Positions 10,585 through 19,619 of a DNA stretch of 64,000 bases are shown one piece after another. Origin of the DNA: Cyanobacterium sp. uoEpiScrs1 (lineage in GTDB: Bacteria; Cyanobacteriota; Cyanobacteriia; Cyanobacteriales; Microcystaceae); NCBI RefSeq assembly GCF_947331815.1, contig NZ_OX373462.1:1785376-1849375 (forward strand), in the 5' to 3' direction. A model generated the notes under the pieces. The model was not told the DNA's origin and did no database searches. It worked only from the letters and a program-made list of their open reading frames with translations. The translations under genes were made by a program, and so were the position numbers. Numbering within the stretch: the stretch's first letter is position 1; each line of letters starts with the position of its first letter.

Positions 10585-11889
10585 ATGGTTTCGAATTCAA
10601 TCAAAGCCTCATCTTTAGTAGAAATTGCCCGAAAAACCCGTGAAGCTGCACGCCAGTTAGGAGCATTATCTATAGATGAACGTAATAGTGCCATTGAAGC
10701 TATTGTGCAAACTTTAGAAGATGGAATCTCTGATATTATCAGATCAAACAAAGCTGACTGTGAAATTGCCAAGAATAGAGGAATCTCTAAACCTTTATAT
10801 AATCGTTTAAAACTTAGTGAAACTAAACTAAGAACTACAATTCAGGGAGTTAGAAATATTAAAATGATGCCAGATCCTTTAGGGGTCACTCAAATACATA
10901 GAGAATTAGATGATGGTTTAATTTTAAAGAGAAAAACTTGTCCTTTGGGGGTATTAGGTGTTATTTTTGAAGCTCGACCTGAAGTCTTAATTCAAATCAT
11001 CAGCTTAGCTATAAAATCTGGTAATGGAGTAATTCTTAAAGGTGGAATAGAAGCGATTAAGTCTTGTCAAACTATGTTTGCGTTAATACAAAAAGCACTC
11101 TTAAAGACTAGTGTTGATCATAATAGTGTTAAGTTACTAACTACCCGCGAAGAAATTCGAGAATTATTAACTTTAGAAAACGATGTTGATTTGATTATTC
11201 CTAGAGGATCTAATGATTTTGTTCGTTACGTTCAACATAATACTAATATTCCTGTATTAGGCCATGCTGATGGAATTTGCCATCTTTATGTCGACAAACA
11301 AGCCGATTTAAATAAAGCAGTTGCCATAACAGTAGATTCTAAAACTCAATATCCTGCAGCTTGTAATGCGATTGAAACTCTATTAGTTCATCATGATATT
11401 GCACCTCAATTCTTACCTAAGATAGCTCAAGTTTTAAAAAAGAATAATGTTGAGTTAAGAGGAGATAAAACATGTCAAAAATTAATCAATATAACACCTG
11501 CAACAGAAGAAGATTGGAAAACAGAATATAGCGATCTTATCCTCTCAATTAAAATTGAGACTTCTTTAGAAGATGCAATTGCGCATATTAATACTTATGG
11601 ATCAAAACATACTGACGCAATTATTACGGAAAATAAAATTTCTGCTGCAAAATTTTTAAATCAAGTAGATGCAGCCGGAGTATTCCATAATTGTTCGACT
11701 CGCTTTTCTGATGGATTTCGTTACGGTTTTGGAGCTGAAGTTGGCATTAGTACTCAAAAAATACCTCCTAGGGGACCAGTAGGGTTGGAGGGACTAATCA
11801 CCTATAAATATCAGGTAGCCGGAGATGCCCACATTGTAGCAACTTATTCAGGTGATAATGCTAAGTCTTTTCAATATCGAGATATATAA
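10585..11889 (+). CDS. proA: gamma-glutamyl phosphate reductase
   Basis: A 434-residue enzyme of the aldehyde-dehydrogenase superfamily that reduces gamma-glutamyl phosphate to glutamate-5-semialdehyde with NADPH, the second step of proline synthesis. Visible family features are the N-terminal [28 protein letters not shown], the [17 protein letters not shown] segment, the catalytic cysteine at about residue 260 in [12 protein letters not shown], and the C-terminal [20 protein letters not shown]. Length is normal. It starts at an ATG after 1.9 kb of gene-free DNA. Downstream lies a 31-bp perfect hairpin. proB is not in the window. Confidence 0.96.
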   Translation: MVSNSIKASSLVEIARKTREAARQLGALSIDERNSAIEAIVQTLEDGISDIIRSNKADCEIAKNRGISKPLYNRLKLSETKLRTTIQGVRNIKMMPDPLGVTQIHRELDDGLILKRKTCPLGVLGVIFEARPEVLIQIISLAIKSGNGVILKGGIEAIKSCQTMFALIQKALLKTSVDHNSVKLLTTREEIRELLTLENDVDLIIPRGSNDFVRYVQHNTNIPVLGHADGICHLYVDKQADLNKAVAITVDSKTQYPAACNAIETLLVHHDIAPQFLPKIAQVLKKNNVELRGDKTCQKLINITPATEEDWKTEYSDLILSIKIETSLEDAIAHINTYGSKHTDAIITENKISAAKFLNQVDAAGVFHNCSTRFSDGFRYGFGAEVGISTQKIPPRGPVGLEGLITYKYQVAGDAHIVATYSGDNAKSFQYRDI

Positions 11890-11941
11890 GAGACTTTATA
11901 CAAAAAATATTAAGTCTGTAGAGTGGACAAATACGATAGTT

Positions 11942-12014
11942 ATCTTAATGGGTGAGATATCATTTTATAAAAGTAAAAATTAATTTTATAAAATGATATC
12001 TCACCCATTAAGAT
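11942..12014 (+). terminator. 31-bp perfect palindromic hairpin downstream of proA
   Basis: Arms 11942-11972 and 11984-12014 are exact reverse complements over 31 bp, with an 11-nt AT loop. It starts 53 nt after the proA stop codon. The position suggests a terminator, although the stem is two to three times longer than ordinary intrinsic terminators and its flanks are AT-rich on both sides. Confidence 0.65.
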
Positions 12015-12351
12015 TAATTATTATTTACTTAAATATATAAGTATTAAATACTATTTAGTTTATCGATTATTGTTTGATTACTAATTATGATAATAATTTT
12101 AAATTTTTAAAAAGTATTTATAGCTGTCACTATCATTGACACACTAATGATATTAAGAATATAGGTCATTTTTTTTACTGTTAATACAGTATTTTCTCAG
12201 ATGGAAGCAGATTTTGTTAAAAGATTTAAATTAAAATATAAATTTTATGGTATACATTTTTATTTATTTTATTAGTATCTTGAATGTTAGCCAAAAATAT
12301 ACTTGAATATGTTTACTATTAGTTAAATTTACATATTAATAACTAATACTC

Positions 12352-12435
12352 AATGTTAATAATATACTCTAACTGTAGCTAATAGTGTAATTAGATACAG
12401 TGTATTATACTACTAGCTACAGTTAAGTTAACATT
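12352..12435. repeat. long inverted repeat upstream of yebC
   Basis: Arms 12370-12391 and 12404-12425 pair over 22 bp with one A-C mismatch and one G-U pair around a 12-nt loop. A further 8-bp outer helix (12352-12359 with 12428-12435) extends it across an internal loop. It ends 80 nt before the yebC start, so it could lie in the yebC leader or be the terminator of a gene that has vanished. Confidence 0.5.
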
Positions 12436-12514
12436 CTATTATCAATACTAATTGTATATAATTCAATTAAAAACGTATTAGAATAGAACGGCGATATATA
12501 ATTTTTTACAAATT

Positions 12515-13276
12515 ATGGCAGGTCATAGTAAGTGGGCAAATATCAAACGCCAAAAAGAAAGAGTTGATGCAAGAAAAGGTAAAACTTTTACTCAATTATC
12601 TCGTGCTATTATTGTCGCGACAAAACATGGGCTTCCTGAGCCAGCAGCTAATTTTCAACTTCGGACTGCAATTGAAAAAGCTAAAGCTGCCGGAATTCCC
12701 AATGAAAATATAGAGCGAGCGATTGCTAAAGGGGCGGGAGTTTACGAGAATAACGATACTATATATGAAGAAATCCGTTATGAAGGTTACGGCTCAGGAG
12801 GCGTAGCTATCCTCATTGAAGCCCTGACTGACAACCGCAACCGTACGGCTGCTGATCTAAGGAAAACTTTTAGTAAAAATGATGGTAATTTAGGAGAAAT
12901 GGGTTGTGTTAGTTGGATGTTCGACCAAAAAGGAGTTGTTATTCTTAAAGGAGAAGTTAATGAAGATTCTCTTCTTGAAGCTTCTGTCGAGGGAGGAGCA
13001 GATACTTATCAATTATTTGAAGAAGAAATGAGGGCTGAAATTTTGAGTGAAGTTACTAATTTAGATATCCTTACTCAAACTTTAAAAGAGAAAAAAATTA
13101 ATTTTTTTGATGTAGAGTTACGATGGATTCCAAAAAACATTATAGAAGTTAATGATCAAGATCAATGTAAATTACTTTTAAAATTAATTGATGCATTAGA
13201 AATACTTGAAGATGTACAAAATGTAACTACAAATTTTAAAATAGCTGAAGAATCAACTAAAAATAATGCTGATTAA
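12515..13276 (+). CDS. yebC: YebC/PmpR/TACO1-family protein
   Basis: A 253-residue member of the widespread YebC family, described as a DNA-binding regulator (PmpR) in some bacteria and as a translation factor (TACO1-like) in others. The N-terminus MAGHSKWANIKRQK is the family hallmark. GIPNENIERAIAKG, YEGYGSGGVAILIEALTDN and NRTAADLRKTFSKN follow, then LGEMGCVSWMF. The full three-domain length is kept and the ATG start is unambiguous. The gene is alone; ruvC, its frequent neighbour elsewhere, is not present. The leader contains a large inverted repeat. Confidence 0.95.
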   Translation: MAGHSKWANIKRQKERVDARKGKTFTQLSRAIIVATKHGLPEPAANFQLRTAIEKAKAAGIPNENIERAIAKGAGVYENNDTIYEEIRYEGYGSGGVAILIEALTDNRNRTAADLRKTFSKNDGNLGEMGCVSWMFDQKGVVILKGEVNEDSLLEASVEGGADTYQLFEEEMRAEILSEVTNLDILTQTLKEKKINFFDVELRWIPKNIIEVNDQDQCKLLLKLIDALEILEDVQNVTTNFKIAEESTKNNAD

Positions 13277-13923
13277 ATAAGCTTATAGATTTAATCAAAT
13301 AATAACATAGTTCTCTTATGAAAAGTCGAGTATTTTAAACTGAGTTGATGGATAGATCCCTTTCTATAATAATTTTACGGTTAAGCACCTAGTAAAGTCA
13401 TTAAATTTTTTTTCAAAAAATAACTGATTTTTAGCAAAAATGATCAAGAGTAATTTATTTAAATGACATAATAATAGACATTAAAGTTATTAGCTATTAG
13501 ATAAGTAATATTGAGTTATTAAATAAATAGAACATTAAAACTTATATATTTTGTTTTCTGTTCGGATGTCTATTGTAAAGATGTAAATTTCTTTTTGAGT
13601 CATATCTCCAAAAATTGCTTAAACATTTAGGGACTAAAGGTAATTATTTTAATCACTCAATAGTAAATTTATATTTTTTTTACAAGGACTATTTAGCATG
13701 ATTTGATATTATTGGTAACTAACTTTTATGATCTATATTTTGCAAAGTTAATTTCAAGATAAAGATATGTTAGCTTTAGGGATATATATCAAAGTTTTTT
13801 GCATAAGGTATCTCATGAGATAATAAAAACTCTATTTTGTTTAAAAACTGTCTATTCCTGATTACATTTATCTGAGTAATTAGAAGTCAACATACATTTA
13901 ATTACAGAAAATTTACTTCAAAA
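13277..13923. other. gene-free spacer
   Basis: Nothing recognisable: no RNA gene, strong hairpin or pseudogene. It contains the promoter of hpnA. Confidence 0.5.
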
Positions 13924-14910
13924 ATGACAATTAAGGCATTTATTACAGGAGGAACCGGGTTTGTTGGCACAAACTTAGTTCGGTTGTTATTACAACAAGG
14001 TCATCAAGTACGAGTATTAGTGCGTCCCAAAAGTTGTTTAGATAATCTTAAAGGATTAGATATTGAACAAGTGGAAGGAAATATAAATGATCCTGACTTA
14101 GCTGCTAAAATACGAGGAACTCACATACTTTTTCATGTTGCAGCTCATTATTCTCTCTATCAACAGGATCGCCAGCAACTGTATCAAAGTAACGTTTTAG
14201 GCACTCGTTCAGTACTAGCAGCAGCCCGTCAAGCTAAAATTGAACGCACGGTCTATACAAGCTCTGTCGCAGCCATTGGTGTAGGAGAGTTCGGTAAAAC
14301 AATTGATGAAACTCATCAAAGTCCAGTAGAAAAATTAGTTGGTCATTACAAAAAATCAAAATATTGGGCTGAACAAGAAGCTTACAAAGCCATCCAAAAA
14401 GGCCAAGATATAGTAATTGTCAACCCAAGTACCCCAATCGGTCCGTGGGACATTAAACCTACCCCCACAGGAAAAATTATATTGAGATTTTTGCGCCGCC
14501 AAATGCCCGCCTATATAGAAACTGGGTTGAACTTAATTGACGTGAGAGATGTGGCCTGGGGCCACTTATTAGCCTTAGAAAAAGGGAAATCGGGGGAGCG
14601 CTATCTCTTGGGAAATAAAAATGTAAGCCTTAAAGTTCTATTAGAAGAATTAGCCACTATTACTCGATTAAATGGTCCTCGGCAAACTGTTCCTCTTTGG
14701 CTGCCTCTGATTGTTGCTTGGGCTGAAGAATCTTTGTTAGTCCCCTTAGGCAGATCTCCATCCCTATCCCTAGATGAGGTACGTATGTCACGGACCCCAA
14801 TGTATTACGATGGAACCAAAGCAGTCAAGGAGTTAGGACTACCTCAATCATCAATTAAACAGGCCTTACAAGATGCTGTGACTTGGTTTGTTAATCATGG
14901 ATATTCTTAG
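13924..14910 (+). CDS. hpnA: hopanoid-associated NAD-dependent sugar epimerase
   Basis: A 328-residue extended short-chain dehydrogenase. The dinucleotide-binding loop GGTGFVG is at residues 9-15, and the catalytic tyrosine and lysine lie in GHYKKSKYWAE near 142-146. NPSTPIGPWDIKPTPTG and the INLIDVRDVAWGHLLA-like region are characteristic of HpnA, a family named for its association with hopanoid gene clusters. Its exact substrate in cyanobacteria is not settled. Squalene-hopene cyclase and other hpn genes are absent here. An ABC ATPase gene starts 29 nt downstream, so the two may be co-transcribed. Confidence 0.85.
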   Translation: MTIKAFITGGTGFVGTNLVRLLLQQGHQVRVLVRPKSCLDNLKGLDIEQVEGNINDPDLAAKIRGTHILFHVAAHYSLYQQDRQQLYQSNVLGTRSVLAAARQAKIERTVYTSSVAAIGVGEFGKTIDETHQSPVEKLVGHYKKSKYWAEQEAYKAIQKGQDIVIVNPSTPIGPWDIKPTPTGKIILRFLRRQMPAYIETGLNLIDVRDVAWGHLLALEKGKSGERYLLGNKNVSLKVLLEELATITRLNGPRQTVPLWLPLIVAWAEESLLVPLGRSPSLSLDEVRMSRTPMYYDGTKAVKELGLPQSSIKQALQDAVTWFVNHGYS

Positions 14911-14939
14911 CAGTTCAACCGTCATTGATTCTAACTATA

Positions 14940-15917
14940 ATGTCAATTATTGTAAAAAATCTTGGTAAAACGTATTCTATTCCCGTAAAAAAATCTGGGA
15001 TTAAAGGAACATTATCTCATTTTTTTAATCGGAATTACCGACAAGTGGAAGCTGTAAAAAATATCTCATTTATCATTGAACCAGGGGAAATAGTTGGGTT
15101 TCTTGGAGCTAATGGGGCAGGTAAAACTACCACTCTAAAAATGCTCTCTGGACTAATTTATCCCTCAGAAGGAGAGGTAAGAATTGCGGGGTATACCCCT
15201 TTTCGTCGTCAACCTCAGTTTCTACAGAAAACCAGTTTGGTGATGGGACAAAAACAGCAACTATTATGGGATTTACCTACACTAGATTCGTTAAGAATTA
15301 ATGGAGCAGTCTATAAAATTCCAGACAAAATATTCAAACAACGACTACAAGAATTGTCTCAAATGTTATCAATTGAGGACAAATTAACTCAACCTGTTCG
15401 TAAATTGTCTTTAGGGGAACGGATGAAAGCTGAATTATTGGCAGCTCTTTTACATAATCCCCAAGTATTATTTTTAGATGAACCTACTTTAGGATTAGAT
15501 ATTAATGCTCAAGTTGCAGTTAGAAAATTTTTACAAGATTATAATCAACGCTATCAATCAACAATTCTATTAACCAGTCATTATATGGCTGATATTACAG
15601 CTTTATGCAAACGAGTTTTATTGATTCATCAAGGACAATTAATCTACGATGGAGATTTGGAAAAAATATTTGCAAAATTTTCTCCTTATCGACAAGTAAA
15701 TGTGGAGTTGGCTAACTCCATTTCTGCTGATAGATTAGCTAATTATGGAAATGTTGAAACTATTGATGGACAAGCTGTTCGGTTTTTAGTGAAACAAGAA
15801 AATTTAATCGCTATGATAAATTGTATTTTAGATCAATTAGAAGTTATTGACCTTAATATAACTGACCCTTCCATAGAAGAAATTATTGGTCATATTTTTA
15901 AAACCAATAGTATTTAA
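14940..15917 (+). CDS. ABC transporter ATP-binding protein (ABC-2 type), no adjacent permease
   Basis: A single ABC ATPase of about 325 residues. I choose the ATG at 14940 (MSIIVKNLGKTY) over an in-frame TTG at 14925. Walker A GANGAGKTT lies near 56-64, the signature is LSLGERMKAEL, and Walker B is VLFLDEPTLGLD, with the switch histidine in LLTSHYM. The C-terminal extension of about 90 residues is typical of ABC-2 exporters. In free-living relatives such an ATPase is normally followed by one or two ABC-2 permease genes. Here 550 bp of spacer follows, so the partner is elsewhere or lost. The substrate is unknown. Confidence 0.88.
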   Translation: MSIIVKNLGKTYSIPVKKSGIKGTLSHFFNRNYRQVEAVKNISFIIEPGEIVGFLGANGAGKTTTLKMLSGLIYPSEGEVRIAGYTPFRRQPQFLQKTSLVMGQKQQLLWDLPTLDSLRINGAVYKIPDKIFKQRLQELSQMLSIEDKLTQPVRKLSLGERMKAELLAALLHNPQVLFLDEPTLGLDINAQVAVRKFLQDYNQRYQSTILLTSHYMADITALCKRVLLIHQGQLIYDGDLEKIFAKFSPYRQVNVELANSISADRLANYGNVETIDGQAVRFLVKQENLIAMINCILDQLEVIDLNITDPSIEEIIGHIFKTNSI

Positions 15918-16468
15918 CCGTAAATATAGTTTTTACTTCTTGGCTATTAATTTAAATTTATCTAGATAAATATCTATAAATAAGTCAAATTAAATTGCTA
16001 GTTTTTTATAAAAAGTTTTTAGAAAAATTGACTAGCAATAACGAATTACATTTTAAGCTTCTTGTTTCATTTTATCAATAACTTTAGAAAAGTTGTTTAG
16101 TCAAGACTAAAAACATTATTTACTTAAAAAGTAAATAGGGTAGATTATAAAATCTAATCTAGTGATTTATAAAAGAACTACTTCTTGTACTTTCATAACA
16201 TTATTATATACAATAATACTTTTCTGTAGTTTTATATTTTAGTTTCTCTCTGTTCATTTTTAATAAAAAGCTATAATTTGATGCTTTTATATTGACTATA
16301 TTTAGGTTGATAAACTAATAAATTATTATTAGCAGTTAAAATTAGAATTTTTATTTGTATGTATTTAGACAATCTATATTGTTTTTTCTGGATTTTCTTA
16401 TTCTACAGTAAAAAACTTTTTAGATTTTACTACTTTTTTAAAAGTAATCTAAATATAATACTTCTTAA
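15918..16468. other. spacer after the ABC ATPase gene
   Basis: I looked for remains of an ABC-2 permease and saw none. It contains an imperfect hairpin at 15994-16039 and, near 16407-16431, a weak 7-bp inverted repeat. Confidence 0.5.
15994..16039 (+). terminator. hairpin downstream of ABC ATPase gene
   Basis: Outer arms attgctagt (15994-16002) and actagcaat (16031-16039) pair over 9 bp and continue inward as a T-run against an A-run with a small bulge. It is 76 nt after the stop codon. Confidence 0.5.
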
Positions 16469-17647
16469 CTATCTCAAATGAGCTGATTGTACTAGCAATA
16501 ATACTCCAGCACCCAGTCCTAAAAGGTTGGGAGTCCAAGCTGCTAGAAACGGTGTAAAAACCCCCCAAATCCCTAAAGAACTAGTGACGAAGGAAAGAAT
16601 ATAATAGCCAAAAATTAATCCAACACAAATTCCAAAACTGGTAGCTCTATTCGTATTTTGTGGTCTAACCCCTATCGCTGCTCCCACTAGCCCAAAAACT
16701 AAACAAACAAAAGGAAGAGCGTACTTTTCTTGGATACGAACTTGTACTTTACGAACTCGTTTCTCATTCCCACTAAGTTTCATAACTTTTAAATATTTTT
16801 TAGTTTCGCGAATACTCATTTCTGTAAAGTTTTGACGACGATTTGCTAAATCTAAAGGAGCGCGTGGTAGAGCTAATTGCTGATGTTGAAACCGGACAAT
16901 ATTACGATAGGAACCATCAGGGGCAATTAAATAAATTGTTCCGTTGAAAAAATCCCAGGTATTAGTCAAAATATTCCACGTTGCAGACTGAGATGTGACG
17001 ATTTGATTTACCCCCTCTTGAGTACGATCAAGGATCGTCAATCCCCGCATTTGTTTTCCATTAAATTCCTCCGCATAGAATAGACGGCTTAAAATTGTTG
17101 TTTCATTTCCATCTTCCTTTTGAATAGTGCGGTATTCCGGATAAACAATATTTCTTTCTGTAAAATTAGGGCGTTCTTGGTTAACAGCCTTTTCTAGGAT
17201 GACAGCCGCTTCGTGAGTAGCTGCTGGGGCAATCCAGTCATTCACTATAAAAGCACAACCTGTCACTATTAAACTAAATAACACTGAAGGAATTACTAAG
17301 CGGTAAACACTAATTCCTAAACTTCTCATTGCAATCAGTTCACTATCGCTAGATAGACGACTATAAGCCATCAAAGCTGCTAACAACATGGCCATTGGAA
17401 ATGCTAAAACAATGAATCCAGGCATTTTCAATGCCAGAATCTTTAGAGCTACAGTAAGTAATAAACCCGATTCTGTGACACGGCGTACTAGATCAAATAA
17501 AGTTCCAATCGCAATACCTAATGAGGTAAAAATCCCCATACCAAAGAGAAAAGGTAATAAAATCTCAATAAAAAGATAGCGATCCATAATGGACAAGCTA
17601 GGAAGTTCTAAATTAACCTTTTTTAATTTAAATTGCCCCATATCCAT
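16469..17647 (-). CDS. LptF/LptG-family lipopolysaccharide export permease
   Basis: A 392-residue YjgP/YjgQ-type permease. Three N-terminal helices span about residues 25-130, including the family stretch AFPMAMLLAALMAYSRLSSDSEL and IAMRSLGISVYRL. A periplasmic beta-jellyroll domain follows at about 135-290, then three C-terminal helices at about 305-390 with LVFGLVGAAIGV. In proteobacteria LptF and LptG form the membrane part of the LptB2FG exporter. Cyanobacteria usually have a single such gene in this context. It ends the lptA-lptB-lptF-type operon and starts 21 nt after the longest lptB reading frame, confirming co-transcription. Confidence 0.9.
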   Translation of the reverse strand: MDMGQFKLKKVNLELPSLSIMDRYLFIEILLPFLFGMGIFTSLGIAIGTLFDLVRRVTESGLLLTVALKILALKMPGFIVLAFPMAMLLAALMAYSRLSSDSELIAMRSLGISVYRLVIPSVLFSLIVTGCAFIVNDWIAPAATHEAAVILEKAVNQERPNFTERNIVYPEYRTIQKEDGNETTILSRLFYAEEFNGKQMRGLTILDRTQEGVNQIVTSQSATWNILTNTWDFFNGTIYLIAPDGSYRNIVRFQHQQLALPRAPLDLANRRQNFTEMSIRETKKYLKVMKLSGNEKRVRKVQVRIQEKYALPFVCLVFGLVGAAIGVRPQNTNRATSFGICVGLIFGYYILSFVTSSLGIWGVFTPFLAAWTPNLLGLGAGVLLLVQSAHLR

Positions 17648-17668
17648 GGTGATTTTAAGTTATTTTCG

Positions 17669-18397
17669 TTAAAATTGGAAGTTTTCCCCCAGATAGTACT
17701 GACGTACTAAGTTGTTGGTATAAAGTTCTTCAGCACTACCAGAAGCTAGAATCTGACCGTCACGCATGATATAAGCACGATTAGTGATAGCAAGAGTTTC
17801 TCGGACATTATGGTCGGTAATCAAAATCCCCATATTGCGATCACGTAATTGGGCGATTAAAGTTTGGATTTCCGACACCGCAATTGGATCAACCCCAGCA
17901 AAAGGTTCATCTAATAACAGAAATTCGGGACCATTGAGTCCTACAGCTAAAGCTCTAGCAAGTTCTGTGCGCCGGCGTTCTCCCCCAGAGACTTGAGATC
18001 CTTGAGTATCGGCAATCTTTTCTAGACGAAATTCCTCCATAAGTTGATGGAGACGGTCCGCTCGTTGGCGAAAGGGAACTTCAGTTTGTTCTAGAGCCAA
18101 GTGAATGTTTTCACGAACACTCAGGTGTCGGAAAATACTAGCCTGTTGTGTCATGTAACCAATTCCTAACCGTGCTCTTCTATTAAGAGGCAAAGTAGTT
18201 ACGTCTTGTTGATGAAGCCATATTCTACCCGTATTGGGTCTAATTAATCCTGTCGCAATGTAAAAAGTAGTAGTCTTACCGGCTCCATTAGGACCGAGAA
18301 GTCCCACAATTTCCCCAGGAGCTACTTGTAGGTTGACTCGATTAACGACAAAACGTTTTCCGTAGGATTTATGAATGTTATCTAGAACAAGTGTCAT
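17669..18397 (-). CDS. lptB: LptB, lipopolysaccharide export ATPase
   Basis: The cytoplasmic ATPase that drives lipopolysaccharide transport. I take the ATG at 18397 (MTLVLDNIHKSYGKR), giving 242 residues, the usual LptB length. An upstream in-frame ATG at 18451 would add 18 unconserved residues. Walker A GPNGAGKTTTF, the Q-loop region GYMTQQASIFRHLSV, signature SGGERRRTELARAL, Walker B FLLLDEPFAGVDP and switch histidine ITDHNVRE are intact and closely match LptB. The gene lies between the lptA-like gene and the LptF/G permease on the same strand. Confidence 0.93.
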   Translation of the reverse strand: MTLVLDNIHKSYGKRFVVNRVNLQVAPGEIVGLLGPNGAGKTTTFYIATGLIRPNTGRIWLHQQDVTTLPLNRRARLGIGYMTQQASIFRHLSVRENIHLALEQTEVPFRQRADRLHQLMEEFRLEKIADTQGSQVSGGERRRTELARALAVGLNGPEFLLLDEPFAGVDPIAVSEIQTLIAQLRDRNMGILITDHNVRETLAITNRAYIMRDGQILASGSAEELYTNNLVRQYYLGENFQF

Positions 18398-18475
18398 TAT
18401 GTCAAATTCAGAAGTCGCTAATTTATAAATCTCAAAAAGACACCCTATCAAAAATCGTAACTCTTCAATTACTAA

Positions 18476-18979
18476 TTAGGGATTGAAGAGAGAAGGTAAA
18501 GGGGCTGAATTTAAAGGAGAAGTAGGGGCTACAGATGCAGGAGGACTTTCTTGGTTTTCAGTTACAAGATAAATAGATTCGACTTGCTCACTAGACTCTG
18601 GTGTAGCAATAAATCTTCCCTCATCAATTAGATAGGTCATGATTTCTGCTCGCATACTATTACCCTCTTGTAGGACATAAACGTTACCCGTTAAAACCAG
18701 ACGACGTTCTCGACTGAAATATTGTGCTTGGGCGGCAGTGCCTTGAATTTGGCGGGCAGGATAAAAAATTTGCACATTACCTCTAGCGGTAACAACACCT
18801 GTTTCTGAGTTAGCTTCTTGAATATCCGCACGAACGGTTAAGGGACTGTCGGAGGGTGAGGTTTGGGCAATCGCGTTCAGAGATGTCCCCTTAAGAGTCA
18901 AGACTCCTATTATTAGGACGAGAACACTCTCTAGAACTTTTAAGTAATATTTGGGCGCTAATACCGGAACGGATAACAT
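18476..18979 (-). CDS. lptA: LptA/OstA-like periplasmic protein
   Basis: A 167-residue exported protein. Residues about 14-38 are a hydrophobic signal segment ending near AIAQ. The middle (about 45-120) reads as the OstA/LptA beta-jellyroll, with VRADIQEANSETGVVTARGNV and YFSRERRLVLTGNV. The tail is rich in serine and proline. LptA carries lipopolysaccharide across the periplasm from LptBFG. Its position directly ahead of lptB and the permease supports this role. The gene precedes lptB by about 80 nt when the later lptB start is used. Confidence 0.85.
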   Translation of the reverse strand: MLSVPVLAPKYYLKVLESVLVLIIGVLTLKGTSLNAIAQTSPSDSPLTVRADIQEANSETGVVTARGNVQIFYPARQIQGTAAQAQYFSRERRLVLTGNVYVLQEGNSMRAEIMTYLIDEGRFIATPESSEQVESIYLVTENQESPPASVAPTSPLNSAPLPSLFNP

Positions 18980-19619
18980 TGCTCTTCTAGTCTAGTCAAG
19001 ATTATTGATTCGATTATAGAGATAAAAATAACGAGTTGGTCTGAAAGTTGAAAAAACATTAGGCTAGCTTAAATCATTAAATATCCTGTAGCGTCCTATT
19101 TTATTGAAATATCTTTACTTTTGGTACCCCTTTTAGAATAAAAATGTCCACAGTGCTTACTATTTTGCATTAGAAATAAATATTTAAACAAATAAAGTTT
19201 GTTATTAATTAAATATATTAAAATTAATAACAAACTTTATTTGAAGTATTTTTAACATTTTATCGTATTTTTTAATCAAATTACAGGTTATGCTTAGGCA
19301 GCTACACAAGGCAATTGAATTGTTTTTATTAAAGTTCAAATTATATCAAGTGTAATTCATATTTTTAATATTAAATAATTTATTATACTTTATTGTTATA
19401 AATCTTAACTAAGTAAAAAACCTTTCGTACTCACTCAATAGATATACAACATAGACAATAACTATACTTATAATACTTTATCAACAATTAAATTAGTTAT
19501 CTTCTGATAAAAACGCTATTCCAATATTTAATATAATGTCATTTTTAGCATTTAATATTCAGTTATAGTGTTGTTAATATTGCCTGTACCTTTATTAACC
19601 AATAAATACTTAATAAAAA
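18980..19619. other. spacer between wecB and lptA
   Basis: No gene. It contains the lptA-operon promoter region and the 22-bp hairpin at 19189-19243, about 380 nt beyond the wecB stop codon. Confidence 0.5.
19189..19243 (-). terminator. 22-bp perfect hairpin
   Basis: Arms 19189-19210 and 19222-19243 are exact reverse complements over 22 bp with an 11-nt loop. It may terminate the wecB transcript, but its distance of about 380 nt from the stop codon is large. Confidence 0.5.

Larger units (their letters stand above)
11890..12514. other. spacer with two large hairpins
   Basis: No gene. It contains the 31-bp palindrome at 11942-12014 (downstream of proA) and the 22-bp hairpin at 12370-12425 (upstream of yebC), described separately. 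Confidence 0.6.
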
